A DNA stretch of 64,000 bases from Primulina eburnea (GCF_022965805.1 NC_133109.1:1565001-1629000); one strand, 5' to 3'. Numbered from the stretch's first letter, positions 47,734 through 59,623 are shown. The notes: generated by a model from the sequence alone, not told the origin. A program made the numbers and translations.

Positions 47734-50421
47734 CTATTCTCCTTGATTTCCTCTATCTGCCCTATCTTCCCCCTTTTTGGCATCAGCGGCAACCACATGA
47801 GCAAAAAGGTCATTCAATCGGCCTGAGATATTGTGACTGCCATCGGTTAGCATTTCCAGATACGGGGTCTGAGAAGAAATGCGATTATCCAGTGTAGCGA
47901 TAGATTGATTTTGAGAATCAATCTTGGCATCCAAAAGTTCCACAGAAGTAGATAGAGATCGAAAGTGATCATCATGCTCAGTGAGTCGAGTAAGAATATT
48001 ATTTTGATCACCGATGAGGGTGGCGTAAGATCTCGATATAGCTTGTCTGAAAATGGAAGTTTCAGCATACATCTTGTCTGTGGTCTCTTTAGTGAGATAG
48101 AGGTGTTTACCCATTGTTTCTCAGAAGGATTTAGCACCAGTGAATTCCGCAAGGTTTTCACAAGACATACGCTTCACTAACTCAGAGATGTTGTTGAGAT
48201 CGTTTTGCAGACATAGAATTTGATGTTCGAGATTGAATGCATCGAATTCCGGGGAGGGAGTGCGTGCAACCATGCGTTGTTTGATTTCAGAGACATTCAA
48301 CGCAGTAGAAATGGGAGCAGCATCCAACAAAGCAGTAGTAGGAGCAGGGTCTGCTGTGCTTTCTGCTGGAGTTGCAGAAAAAGGAGGAGCAACAGCAACC
48401 AGAGGAGTAAATTCTGCAGTAGAAACGGCCAAGACAGAGGCCAACACTTCTTCTGGTGGTACAGAAACATCCTGTGAGACTGAGGGACCTTCAGTAGAAG
48501 GAGCAAGCTGTTGATTCAGAAGAGCTGTCATCTCGACTTGATGAGCAGCAGAGAATACCTCTAAATTTGGTAGCAAAGAGGGAGCATCTGAATCTGCCAA
48601 TTGTTGCCCTGGAGTAGGAAAGTCAGAAAGTGGCAACGAAGTAGCCGGTGCTGCTTCTTGAGTGGTTGAGACTGAAGGTATAATAGATTCAATGACTTCT
48701 TCAACCGAAGCCAATTCATGCACGGATAGCAGTGATGATGTCGGGATGTGTCGAGTCGGAGATGCAGGAGTACTGAGAGCAGAAGCCTTTGGGGAGGCTG
48801 TAGTCCTTTCCTCAACTGACTGTTGAAATACTGGAAAGAGACCGACATGATAAACAGTGGGCTCTCCAAAGCCTTGTTCTTGAGCAAGAAGTTGCTCATT
48901 CATCTGCTTCAATCTGTCAGATAGAATCATAATAACATTTTGATCCTGAACAGCGGTAGGAACAGCAGGATCAAAATTGGATTGAAGAATTTGCAGAACT
49001 GATTCTAACTTCTGACATTTCAGCTGAGCGAAGACAAAATCCCTTCTTCGCAAGGCCTCGATGATATTTTCTGTTTTGGCCAGCTGAAAAACTTTCCTTT
49101 CTGCATTCATCATTTTGGCAAAATTTCCTTTTGTCTTGAAGTAACTCAAGGAATGGAATAGTCTCACATGATGCCATTCATCAAAAAAATTCATGTCATC
49201 ATTAGCAGAGGTCTCAATCTCTGCGAGATGAAGATCAACGCCAGTAGCCACAGTGGTTTTGTGACTAATAACAGGTGGTTCTTCCACCATTTTTCCCTTG
49301 CCTTTGTCAGAAGATGACACAGGCACGATTGGTCGGAAAGCAGAAGACCCGCTTGCTGGTTCCCGAAAAACAATTCCAGATGTTGGCTTAAAAACTGGAG
49401 CAGAAGGAGGTGCTGAAACGCACGTAGTAGTAAGTGCAGTTGAAGAAGCAGTGGTCCTAGCAGAAGGGACCGCTTCTGGAAAGACCTGTCGAATAGGGAC
49501 TTTCTCAATCTCAGACAGTGCTGCTGTCTTCTTAATCTTAAGAATTGTGCGAGATTTCTTCTTAGCTGGGGTTGGCACTGCTGTTTGAACACCAGCAGCA
49601 GACTCTTCTGGTGCTGTGTCATCTGAATCCAACGAAATGATCAATCGTTTCTTTGATATTTTCTTCTGAGGTTTTGGAGCCACAGAAGCAGTGTCCCCAA
49701 TTTCCTTCTTCATCGCCACAAATTCTGCCACTGTTGGCTTAGGCCTTAAAGCCAACACATTCGCTGCATCAATCATGGTGATGGGAGTCGCATCTAGATC
49801 ACTGGTGGATGCAAAGCCAGCATCCTTGAGCAAAACGCTAATTTGAACCGCGAAACCAGAACTTCGCCTGACAACCATGTCCTTCATTATTCTGAAAATA
49901 AAATGACTCCAATCCACCTTAATCCCCTTGGTGATGGCAGTCATAACTTGAACCTTTTCCTTAGTCAACTTGTCGAATGTTCCAGCCTTGATCAAAATAG
50001 CTTTGGCCACAATATCGGCCAGAATCTGATACTCGATTTTTAGCAATTTCTTGTGACAGGAAGGAGACAGTTCTTCTCCAGAGGCTGAGAAAGAACTAAG
50101 CGCAATAGACATATCCAGCTTAGAAATGTCAGAGAGTTCAGAAACACCTGCAAGTGGAAGGAGGAAGACTGCTCCTAGATGAGCGGCATCAATGGAGATA
50201 GAAGCATCTCCTTGAGTATAAACAATCCTGCCTTCATGCACTGTGGCTTTAGCATAAAATTCCAGTAAGGCATTTTTGTAGATGACTGCTGGTGCTTCCA
50301 GGAATTTGCGGAGTCCCGATTGCTCAAGATCCTGAAACATTTTCAAGAGATTCTCATCCTTGAGGTTGAGAACCGAAGCAAAGTTAACTTGATACGCGTT
50401 AAGAGTGTAAGCGTTAGCCAT
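47734..50421 (-). pseudogene. Accessory (post-pol) ORF of the SIRE-like element
   Basis: Open for 766 codons from the ATG at 50421 to a TGA at 48123-48121. It then continues in the same frame for about 128 more codons to 47734, so it looks like one ORF of about 895 codons with a single nonsense change. The first 230 residues form a folded-looking domain (LNAYQVNFASVLNLKDENLL at the start) that I have seen called a 'putative plant transposon protein' domain. The middle is Ala/Pro/Ser/Thr-rich with basic KKKSR and KKRL clusters. The C-terminus (SYATLIGDQNNILTRLTEHD...) looks coiled-coil. It has no reverse transcriptase, protease or clear envelope features. Its role is unknown. Confidence 0.8.
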
Positions 50422-51605
50422 TCCTGTATGCAGATGAGATCAGACAAATTTGCAGTAGTTAGTGAAAGTAGAGAAAGCAGTAGCTGAATAGCGATAGATA
50501 TGAAACAATAAAGGTAAAAAGGTTAAATCTAAAAGAATATATACAGCCGTCAGATAAACATAAAGACACGTGTCAGTATGTTCTTGGTTGAGTGTTCGAA
50601 AATTTTGCAGAAACTGTCAGATATTCAAATAATTTGAAAATTTTGAAAATGAGCGGGCTGTCCAGTTGGTTACTGAAAATCAGAAGGGGATTTGTCATTT
50701 TATGATAACGTCTGCTGGAAGTTTCAGGGTGCTGAGAATATTTCAGCACTTTGACAAAAAAAAAGCAGACTCGAAGTTTTATCGAAAAGACAAACATCCT
50801 ATCTGTTTTCTGAAAAGACGTCAAACTCTCAATCTGACTGAGAGACTGTTCCCCCTCGGTAACTGCAATTAATAAGTGGTCATAATTGTGATAAGTGACG
50901 CTTGGCCATCTTTCAATCTGAGCCGTTGAAACTGAACAGTCGCAATCTTGCGATTCACAAGAGTCTTTGTTCCCTCTATAAATACCTGCATATCTTGAAC
51001 GAAGCTAAACAGATGAATGTAAAATGAAAACTCAAATAAAGAAAGAGTTAGGGTTTGATTCAGGAGTCGAAGCAAAGTTGTTCAGAGAGGAGTTTGAAGA
51101 TGTCATTCTTCACGTAATGATCCTTGAAATACACTCCTGGATTTCCAGTATCCACCACAAGACGGATTTGATGCTTTCATTAGTATGGATATGTTGCATC
51201 CATTTCTTCCAGAAGCATGCTGATGCAATTAGAGAGTGCTGGTGGATTGATGATGATGAAATCCCCTCTGATGCCCTGTAAGGCATCTAAAAAATAGATT
51301 AGTTCTAACAAGACCCAAGCTTGTTAGATTCTTTCTAGGCCTTTCTTTGCTTAGAAAGTCTTGTTCGTGTTGAAGTGCTTATTAAGCAAATTACAGAGAA
51401 CTACTGAAGTCAAAAGCTAAAGATAACGCTACTGGATAAATAGCATTTCAGATCTACTGTTTTTACTTTTGCATGATGTAATGTACTGGAATGGTTTCTA
51501 ATAAAATTTCATTTTCAGCACTTGACTATACTCTACTGCTTTTCTTCAAGTTCAGTACGATGAATAAGCGAATAATAAAAGTTAACCAAGATAATCAGAA
51601 AGTAA
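50422..51605 (-). other. Spacer between pol and the accessory ORF
   Basis: About 1.2 kb within the SIRE-like element without a supported frame. A leader or splice acceptor for the accessory ORF would be expected here on the minus strand, but I cannot pick one with confidence. Confidence 0.5.
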
Positions 51606-54600
51606 TTAAGTTAAATCTATTAAACCAAGAGAGTTACGAAAGTAAGAAAACTTATTCTCTGGTAAGGGTTTCGTGAAGATATCTGCTGTTTGTTGATCAG
51701 TAGAGACATATTCCAGACGAATGTTCTTCTTCTGCACGTGATCTCTGATAAAATGATGTCTGATGTCTATGTGCTTCGTTCTGGAATGAAGTACTGGATT
51801 TTGAGTGATTGCAATTGCACTGGTATTGTCACAGAATATAGGTGATTCGGAGGCTTGAATCCCATAATCTCTCAGCTGTTGTTGAATCCACAGTATCTGA
51901 GAGCAGCAGCTTCCAGCAGCCAGATATTCTGCTTCTGCAGTAGATGTGGCTATGGAAGTCTGTTTCTTGCTAAACCAGGATATCAGCCTATCACCAAGAA
52001 ATTGACAAAAACCACTTGTGCTTTTTCTATCTAGTTTGCAACCTGCATAATCAGCATCTGAATATCCAATAAGATTTAACGATGAGTCATTGGGATACCA
52101 TAAACCAATATTTTGAGTTCCTTTTAAGTACTTCAAAATACATTTAGCAGCAATATAATGAGATTGTTTGGGGTTAGATTGAAATCTAGCACAAATGCAA
52201 ACAGCAAACATGATATCTGGTCTACTGGCAGTTAAATATAATAATGAACCAATAAGACCTCGATACTGAGTTACCTCTACTGGAATACCACTTTCATCTT
52301 TATCAAGCTTAATAGATGAGCTCATTGGAGTAGAAGCAGCAGAACATGCTTCCATTCCAAATTTTTTCAGAAGCTCCTTGGTATATTTGGCTTGATTTAT
52401 AAATATTCCAGTTTCTGATTGCTTGATTGTAGTCCTAGGAAGAATGTTAATTCTCCCATCATACTCATCTCAAATTTATCCTGCATCAATTTTCCAAACT
52501 TTGCACATAATTTGGGGTTAGTTGACCCAAAAATGATATCATCAACATAGATCTGTACTAAAAGAGTATGCTTATTCTTGACTAAAGTGAACAAAGTTTT
52601 ATCTACTGCTCCAATGGTAAAATCACGATCAATGAGAAACTGTGATAGAGTGTCATACCAAGCTCTAGGTACTTGTTTTAGACCATATAGTGCTTTGTGT
52701 AATTTAAATACATGATGAGGAGAGAAATGATCGATAAAACCTGGAGGTTGTTCCACGTAAACTTCTTCTTGTAAAAGACCATTGAGAAATGCACTTTTCA
52801 CATCCATTTGATATACTTTGAAATTTTTGAAAGAAGCGAAGGCTAAGAATATTCTGATTGCTTCGAGTCTTGCTACTGGTGCATAAGTCTCATCAAAGTC
52901 TATGCCTTCTTCTTGTCTGAAGCCTTGAGCCACCAATCTAGCTTTGTTTCTGACCACTGTGCCTTCTTCATTAAGTTTGTTTCTAAATACCCACCGAGTT
53001 CCAATGACAGCTTGGTGAGATGGTCTAGGTACTAGAAACCAAACATCATTACGCTTGAATTGATTCAGCTCTTCTTGCATGGCTTCAATCCAACTAGGAT
53101 CCAGAAGAGCTTCTTCAATTTTCTTTGGTTCATCCTGAGATATAAAAGCAGCATGCATATATTCATTAAACATTTGCCTTCTGGTTCTTAAAGGCGCTGC
53201 TGGATTACCAATAACCAATGATGGAGGATGGGACTTTCTCCAGATAAACGGATTTAACTGAGCATCTTCCTGATTTGATACATTAAGATTGTTTTCCACA
53301 AAATTAGTAGTAGGCTCTAGAACATCTTCTGCTGGTATTGGTAGATCCAAAGTCTGTACTTCTGGTTCCACTAATGGAATGTCTGGTTCTGGATTTTGAA
53401 GATCCTTGTTATTAGCTTCTACATCATCTTCGCTGTCAATTTCCAGATGAATCCTGTCTAACCTGTTACTTAAATCAGATATGTTAGAGATTTCAGCACT
53501 GCTGTCTTCATCGAAGACAACATGAATCGATTCTTCAACATTAAGAGTTCTATTGTTGAAGATTCTAAAAGCTCTGCTTACAGCAGAGTAACCAAGGAAT
53601 ATCCCAGCATCTGATTTAGAATCAAATGCAGTCAAATGATTTTTGCCATTATTTAGTACAAAACATTTGCAACCAAATACATGAAAGTAAGATACGTTAG
53701 GCTTCTTCCCTTTCCATATTTCATACGGAGTCTGGTTGTGTCTTTTGTTGACCATCGATCTGTTTTGCGTGTAACAAGCAGTATTGATAGCTTCAGCCCA
53801 GAAGCGCTGAGAGATGTCTGCATCTGCTAGCATTGTTCTAGCTGCTTCTTTTAGAGTTCTATTTCTCCTCTCAGCTACTCCGTTTTGTTGAGGAGTTCTG
53901 GCAGCTGAATATTCATGATGAATTCCCTGTTCATTCAAATATAGCTCAAGATACTTGTTAGTGAATTCAGTGCCCCGATCACTTCTGATTTTAATGATGG
54001 TGGTAGATTTTTCATTTTGAATCCTTTTCAGAAGCTTGATCAAGAGACTACTGGTCTGATCTTTTCCTGCGAGAAAGATTACCCAAGTAAATCTAGAAAA
54101 ATCATCAATAACAACAAGAGTATACTTCATTCCCCCTAAGCTCATGATGGGAATTGGGCCAAATAGATCCATATGCAGTAGTTCCAGACATCTTGATGTT
54201 GATTTGCTATCTTTGGTCTTGAAGCTGGATCTTATCTGTTTCCCAAGCTGACAAGCAGAACAAACATGATTTTTAACAAAATTAATGTCAGGTAATCCAT
54301 CAACCATATTCTGCTTTTTGAGATAATTGATTGACTTGAAATTCAGATGATTCAATTTCTTGTGCCATAGCCAATGTTTATTGCTAAGAGAAGCAACTAG
54401 GCATGTAGGAGTATTGACATGATTTGAGTTCCAGGAGACTCTGTAAGTGTTGCCTTCTCTCTTTCCGGTTAACACAGTAGTTTCAGCAGAATCTCTAATT
54501 ATGCATGAATGCTTCTGGAAAGCTACAGAATAACCATTATCACACAGTTGACTAATGCTGATAAGATTGTAACAGAGGTTGTCAACTAGTAACACGTCAT

Positions 54601-54805
54601 TTATAGTGATGTTACCATGGATAATCTTACCCTTACCCATGGTTCTACCTTTTGAGTTGTCTCCAAAAGTTATCTTTGGTCCAGTACAACTCACTATCTC
54701 AGAGAGTAGGTTTTTCTGTCCAGTCATGTGTCTGGAACATCCACTATCCAGATACCATGTAGAGTTACTGATTTCTGCTTCCTTCTTCTGTTCCTGCAAA
54801 CACAA
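51606..54805 (-). pseudogene. Copia pol: protease end, integrase, RT, RNase H
   Basis: Open from 54805 to 52397, then continued in another frame from 52355 to 51606. Motifs in order: protease [13 protein letters not shown]; integrase zinc finger (H...H...CSACQLGK); integrase catalytic Asp-Asp-Glu region ([30 protein letters not shown]); reverse transcriptase [22 protein letters not shown] and YVDDIIFGS; RNase H YSDADYAGCKLDRKSTSGFC and STAEAEYLAA. The break at 52426/52427 is explained by loss of one base between RT and RNase H. Nothing else in the catalytic motifs looks damaged. Confidence 0.94.
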
Positions 54806-54828
54806 ATTTTAGTAACTGGTACCCAAAT

Positions 54829-56850
54829 CTATTTGGGTCCAAGCCTTATCAGTCCTTTGGGAACCCACATTTGTACAACTCTTGGGGACTTTGTACTTCG
54901 GATATCCAAAGATGTGTGTGCAACAGAAGATCTGTTATTTCTAACGGTATGCATATCAAAATGGTGTTCTTCCCTTCTGTTTCTGTTTTCCAGTCTGTAT
55001 CTCTTCTGAACATGCTTAGAGTTGTAGTACTGGTAGTTTTTAACCTTCATAGGATGTTGTCTTCCAGAGTTGAATTCTCTTCTGAATCTGTAACTCTGGT
55101 CAACTTTTTCCTTAGGTTTAACGTAACCCAGACCATAGTGCGTTCTTCTGTTTGTTAGATTTACATTCCTTTCAACTGAAGCAGTAGGTACTACTGGTTC
55201 CTGTACCATGCTGGATTTCACAAAATGAATATATTTCCCTTTGCACATATCCAGTTTTGGCTTGGTATTCGTTTCAGAAGATCCTTCATCATTACAAAAT
55301 CCGAAACCACTCCTGTCTCCAGACTGTTTTTGTAATTCTTGCATCTTTTCCAATGAAACAGAAGACTTATTCCAAGCATTTACCAGTAGCGACAACTTCT
55401 AGTTCTCAGAAAGCACCTTCTGGCAATCTGCTTTGGCTCTTTCATTCTCAGTTATCAATTTACTCATCTCAACTTGTAAATCATTACAGTTGTCTACTTG
55501 CACGCAAGTTAACTTACTGTTCTGATTCTTTAAGTCCTGATTTTCGATCTTAACTTCCTCGAATGATTGAGAAAGTCTAGAATACTCTTCTACCATGTCA
55601 TGTAAAGCATTAATCAGATCAGTTCGTGTAAATTCGTCGGAGTTAAAATCAAATACCTCTCCAGATGTCGAGGTTGAGTCAGTGTCTGCCATGAGACATT
55701 TTACTTCTTCTGAATCACTGTCACTGGAATGGCTTTCTGAGTCAGATGACTCAGAGCTAGAGTCCGCCCACTTGGATTTGCTTTCTTCTGCAATCATCGC
55801 TTTTCGATCTCTTCTGGACTTTTTGTCATTCCTTTTGTGATCCTTTCTCTTTTGGTCATCCTTCTTTGGTTTAGGACAATCTGCAATGAAATGACCTATC
55901 TTTCCACAGTTAAAGCATCCCATATCACCAGATGGTGAGTCTTTCTTGAAGTTGCGATTGAGACCCTGATAAGTTCGATGGTTCTTCTTCAAGAACCTGG
56001 AGAATTTCTTTACAAACAGAGACATAGCATCACTACTGATTTGTTCAGCAGTCTTCTCCAGAGTATTGTCAGTGATCACAGTCGGTAATGCCTGAGGTAC
56101 AACTGCAGCAGCAGTAGAAGAGGTAGAGGCAGTAGCAGTAAAAGCAGTAGCAGTAGCAGCAAGAGCCTTGGTTGGTAGGCTTGAAGGCTCTTCTCCACTT
56201 CTCACTTCCAATTCGAACTCGTAGGCTTTCAGATCTGCAAATAAATCGTGCAGCTCCAATTTGTTCAAGTCTTTGGATACTCTCATAGCCATTGTTTTAA
56301 CATCCCATTCTCTAGGTAATGCTCTCATCACCTTGAGGGCTATTTCCCTGTTGCTATGCTCTTTACCCAGAGCAGCTAGCTCATTGACCAGGCTATTGAA
56401 TCTTTCATCGAACTCGTTTAGAGTTTCACCAGCTTTCATTTTTAGATTTTCAAACTTCTGCATAGCTACAGACAGTTTGTTTTCTTTTGTTTGCTCATTC
56501 CCTTCGCATATCTGGATGAGCTTTTCTCAAATATCCTTTGCAGTAGAACACATCTTTATCTGGCTGAAGGTGTTCTTGTCTAGAGTTTTATACAATATAT
56601 CTTTCGCCACATTATCAAGATTGGCCTTTTTCTTATCTTCACTGGTCCATTCACTTCTTGATTTTTCGACAATCTGTGGTGCTCCGTCAGTGACAGCAAT
56701 AGCTGTATTAGGCTTTAAGATTCTCAGTGGACCATCTGTGATGACATACCACATGTCATCGTCTTGTGCTGCAAGATGTGCTTGCATTCTTATCTTCCAG
56801 TCATCAAAATCTTCCTTAGAGAACATAGGGATCTTGCTGAAATGTGCCAT
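54829..56850 (-). pseudogene. Copia gag and linker, three in-frame stops
   Basis: Gag begins at the ATG at 56850 (MAHFSKIPMF). It contains the capsid-like region, a single CCHC zinc knuckle (CFNCGKIGHFIADC, near 55900) and Lys/Ser/Asp-rich segments. The frame is interrupted by TGA at 56529-56527 and by TAG at 55401-55399 and 54831-54829. The sequence resumes in the same frame after the first two, and a frameshift near 54808 leads into pol. The stops can each be derived from Trp or Gln codons by one transition. Gag would form the particle that packages element RNA. Confidence 0.9.
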
Positions 56851-56896
56851 TTGTTGTAGTTTTTCACAAACAAGAATAACCCGCTCTGATACCAAT

Positions 56897-57881
56897 TGTT
56901 GAGGATCGAAGTTGAGTTTAGAGGGGGGGTGAATAAACTCTACTCGTTTTTCGTTCTGATGAAGTACTAGAACCCTGTTAAGAATAGTAGTTGATCTTGT
57001 GCGTGTACTTTCACCTGATTACAATGAAAATGTGCGGAAACAATCTGATGAAGTAGTAGAAAAACAGTAAAACAGTAGGCAGCAGTTGTTTATGGAAGTT
57101 CGAAGATAAACTCTTCTACGTCTCCCCTTCTTCTGTTTCCAGAAGGTATAACTAAAAGACTTTGGATATTACAGTACAACTCTTGTACACACCCACTTCA
57201 GAAGGACTTACACTTCAGCCTACTGAAACTCTTAGTTTCTCAACTCACAAATGTACGTAACACAAGGTTCTGAAAAGACTCTTTTCAGATTACAAACTCT
57301 TCTTGATGAAGTATAGATAGTGTAGTGATAGTGAAGAGTGTGATGATCAGTAGCACAAGATGATCTTTAAATGATCAGATAATTGCTATGAAGCGTGTGC
57401 TACTTTTCTTTTTGTTGAACTTTAAGAGTGATTTCGATGTAAAAGCTTTGATCCTTGAAAATCTGTTTTCGTAACCTTGCTTTTGAGTAAGGTTTGTTAC
57501 CCTTATATAAGAGCAACTGAGTTCAACGTCCATAAATCAGAATAGTCTTCAGATAGTCTGATAGAGTCAGCTATATTGCCAAAAGAAGTTCTTGCAACAA
57601 GACTGTAGAACAATCAGTTCTGTTTTATACCAAAATGGGTAAGATGCATTAAATGATTCAGTATAGCAATTAATGCCGCAATTAATACTAGTACTTGGAA
57701 CCCTTAACGGTAACATTAAAGAAGTAACGTTAGGCAACGTCTTCTACTGGTTTTGTATAACTATCTCTTCTACTGATTTAGTTTTACTAGAACAGCAGCT
57801 ACTGATAAATTAGACGTTTGATCTGGTCTGCTGGTCTACTGGTTTTAGTTATCATCGCCACAATACAATTCATGTCTAACA
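56897..57881 (-). repeat. 5' LTR of the SIRE-like element
   Basis: 985 bp. The minus strand carries a TATA-like CTTATATAAGGG at about 57502-57513, the likely promoter box of the element. The primer-binding site complement (CGCTCTGATACCAA) lies immediately outside at 56882-56895. Confidence 0.93.
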
Positions 57882-58182
57882 CAAAATATCAACTCTTGAT
57901 ACAGACTCGTAAAAAAATTTGTGAAAAATTAATTGGCAATTTTCTAATAACACTTTCACAGTTTTACATACCGTAAAAAATATGTATGATTACTTTTCGA
58001 GACAATATGACATAAGAAAAAGTAGTAATTAAGTATAACATGTAAGATTGAACAAGTTTTATTTTTCCATAAATTTATTTATGTCACTAATGATATAACT
58101 CAAATATTTATTTATTTATTTAAAATATACAACATTCAAGCATAATGTCACTATTGTACGTGAAATGAGGATAATTATTGCT

Positions 58183-59033
58183 CTTAGACAAAAATTTGTG
58201 TGAGACAGTCTTACGGGTCGTATTTTATGAGACAGATCTCTTATCCGGGTCATCCATGAAAAAGTATTACCTTTTATACTAAGGTACAGTTTGGTACATA
58301 GGATATGATAAGTAAGAGATATACAGTATAAGGATAAATCAAAGATAAATATAATGATAAGATAATATGTTGAATGTTTGGTATGATTTTAACAAGAGTG
58401 ATTAAATTTATATATTGACATGTAATGACAAAATTAACCCTATCACAAAAACTTATATTTCATTGTTATCAAGATCTTGTAATTGCATATCTCAATTATT
58501 AAATTATAATTTTCGTTTCTTTTGTCTTATTTTGGAAATTATTTAAACAATTTCTTTTCCTTTTTCAAAGGTGATCATCGGTCAAATTTGATTTTTGTCT
58601 TTTTCTTTATTTTTTTATAATCTTTTTCATATCGAAGGGGCCTAGTAACTATTTGTGTGTGTGTATATATGTATCTATATATTTGTATATATGTATGTAT
58701 TTAATAAACATTTAACATTAACTTAAATGCATTGAAATAAATGGGGGTAATTAATTAATTTGTAGTATATTTTATCATTATTTTAAAACTATCACACCTC
58801 TTACTAAGGATGTTTTATCTTTGTAAAAATGTATTTATCAAGGGCCCATGATATTATAATTGGACTTTTTAAAAACGTACCAAACGTGGGATAAGGCGGA
58901 TTATTTATCAATCCCACCCTTATCCCGTGTACCAAACAGTGCCTAAGAGTGTTACTTTTTATTCTGAATATCGGTAGGGTTGACTCGTCCCACATATATA
59001 GATTCGTGATACCGTCTCACAAGAGACATACTG
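58183..59033 (+). mobile_element. MITE-like repeat (GTGAGACGGTCTCAC family), copy 4, interrupted
   Basis: Flanked by TTGCT on both sides (58178-58182, 59034-59038). The corresponding empty site in unit 1 (TAATTATTGCCATTAATAAT, near 45155) proves insertion after the duplication. Its left part is 58183-58282 and its right part 58947-59033; between them lies a Tourist-like MITE. Confidence 0.82.
58283..58943. mobile_element. Tourist-like (PIF/Harbinger) MITE nested in the copy-4 repeat
   Basis: 661 bp with terminal inverted repeats GGTACAGTTTGGTACATAGG and GGCACTGTTTGGTACACGGG (second read inward from the right). It is flanked by 3-bp TAA duplications (58280-58282, 58944-58946). Other copies of the host repeat read CTAAGAGT across this point, the expected empty site. 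TAA/TTA targets with a G-rich ...TGTTTGG terminus are typical of PIF/Harbinger MITEs. No transposase is present. Confidence 0.88.
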
Positions 59034-59371
59034 TTGCTATTACTAATATACTTTTTAAAATTTCACTATCTTACTATCATCATAATCGAACACAAAACCC
59101 CAACTTTTTGATTCACAAAATAGTGTGCAAACCTGTGTAATTGTGGGGACCCGAACTTAATTCAAACTTAATCACTTTTTGGGAATAATTAATCAATTAA
59201 AATAAACAGGGTCTAAATTTTTTTTTAAAAAAAAATACAAGAGTACGCATGTAGTAGCCCGAATTCCAAATTGGGTAATTAACGGAGTAATGGTGATTAA
59301 GAAGGTTTAAGGTGTAATTTTGACCGAGTCATGATCGGACGGACCGAAGATGGTTCGGAAGCACCGAAGGG

Positions 59372-59618
59372 TTCGGAAGGTCCGAAGGGAGTTCGGTGGA
59401 TCCGATCATTAGGTGTCAAGAGTTGATCGACACGTGGGAGTTCGGACGTTCCGAAGTGTATGTTCGGTGGATCCGATCATGAGGTGTCAAGAGCAGCTGG
59501 ACACGTGCATGTTCGGACGGTCCGAAGTGTATGATCGGAGGATCCGATCATGAACTGTCAAGAGCCAATGGACACGTAAGAGTTCGGACGTTCCGAAGTG
59601 GTGTTCGGAGGATCCGAA
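59372..59618 (+). repeat. 69-71-bp tandem array of paired TTCGG...CCGAA palindromes
   Basis: Four pairs of 15-bp palindromes. A-type centres (TTCGGACGTTCCGAA form) lie at 59379, 59448, 59519 and 59590; B-type centres (TTCGGTGGATCCGAT form) at 59399, 59470, 59541 and 59611. A-to-B distances are 20, 22, 22 and 21 bp; B-to-A distances are 49 each time. The array ends 6 bp before the TATA box region. Confidence 0.93.
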
Positions 59619-59623
59619 CATGG

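Larger units (their letters stand above)
46525..57881 (-). mobile_element. SIRE-like Copia retrotransposon with accessory ORF, 11.4 kb
   Basis: A complete element on the minus strand with LTRs of about 985 bp (TGTTGAGG...TGTCTAACA on the plus strand) and an exact 5-bp TSD CAAAA (46520-46524, 57882-57886). Minus-strand order: 5' LTR (57881-56897), primer-binding site TTGGTATCAGAGC, gag, pol, an extra ORF, purine tract AAAGGGGGAAAT, 3' LTR. The LTRs differ by about seven substitutions and one indel, so it is young. It is nevertheless disabled by in-frame stops in gag and the accessory ORF and by frameshifts. The position of the extra ORF after pol is the hallmark of the SIRE/Maximus lineage. 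Confidence 0.95.
45216..59094 (+). repeat. Tandem segmental duplication, unit 2
   Basis: Starts CAGATTTAAAATTGTTG directly after the end of unit 1 and ends CTATCATCATAATCGAACAC. It is split by the SIRE-like Copia element (46525-57881) and a MITE-like insertion (58183-59033). Removing both leaves about 1.7 kb collinear with unit 1. It holds a few segments absent from unit 1 (for example around 46455-46524), so one unit has since lost or gained sequence. Confidence 0.85.

Noticed and set aside
47847..49622. Leu- and Gln-rich alternative frames over the accessory ORF
   Set aside because: They are shadows of the 766-codon frame on the same strand, with composition typical of frame-shifted Ala/Pro/Ser-rich codons.
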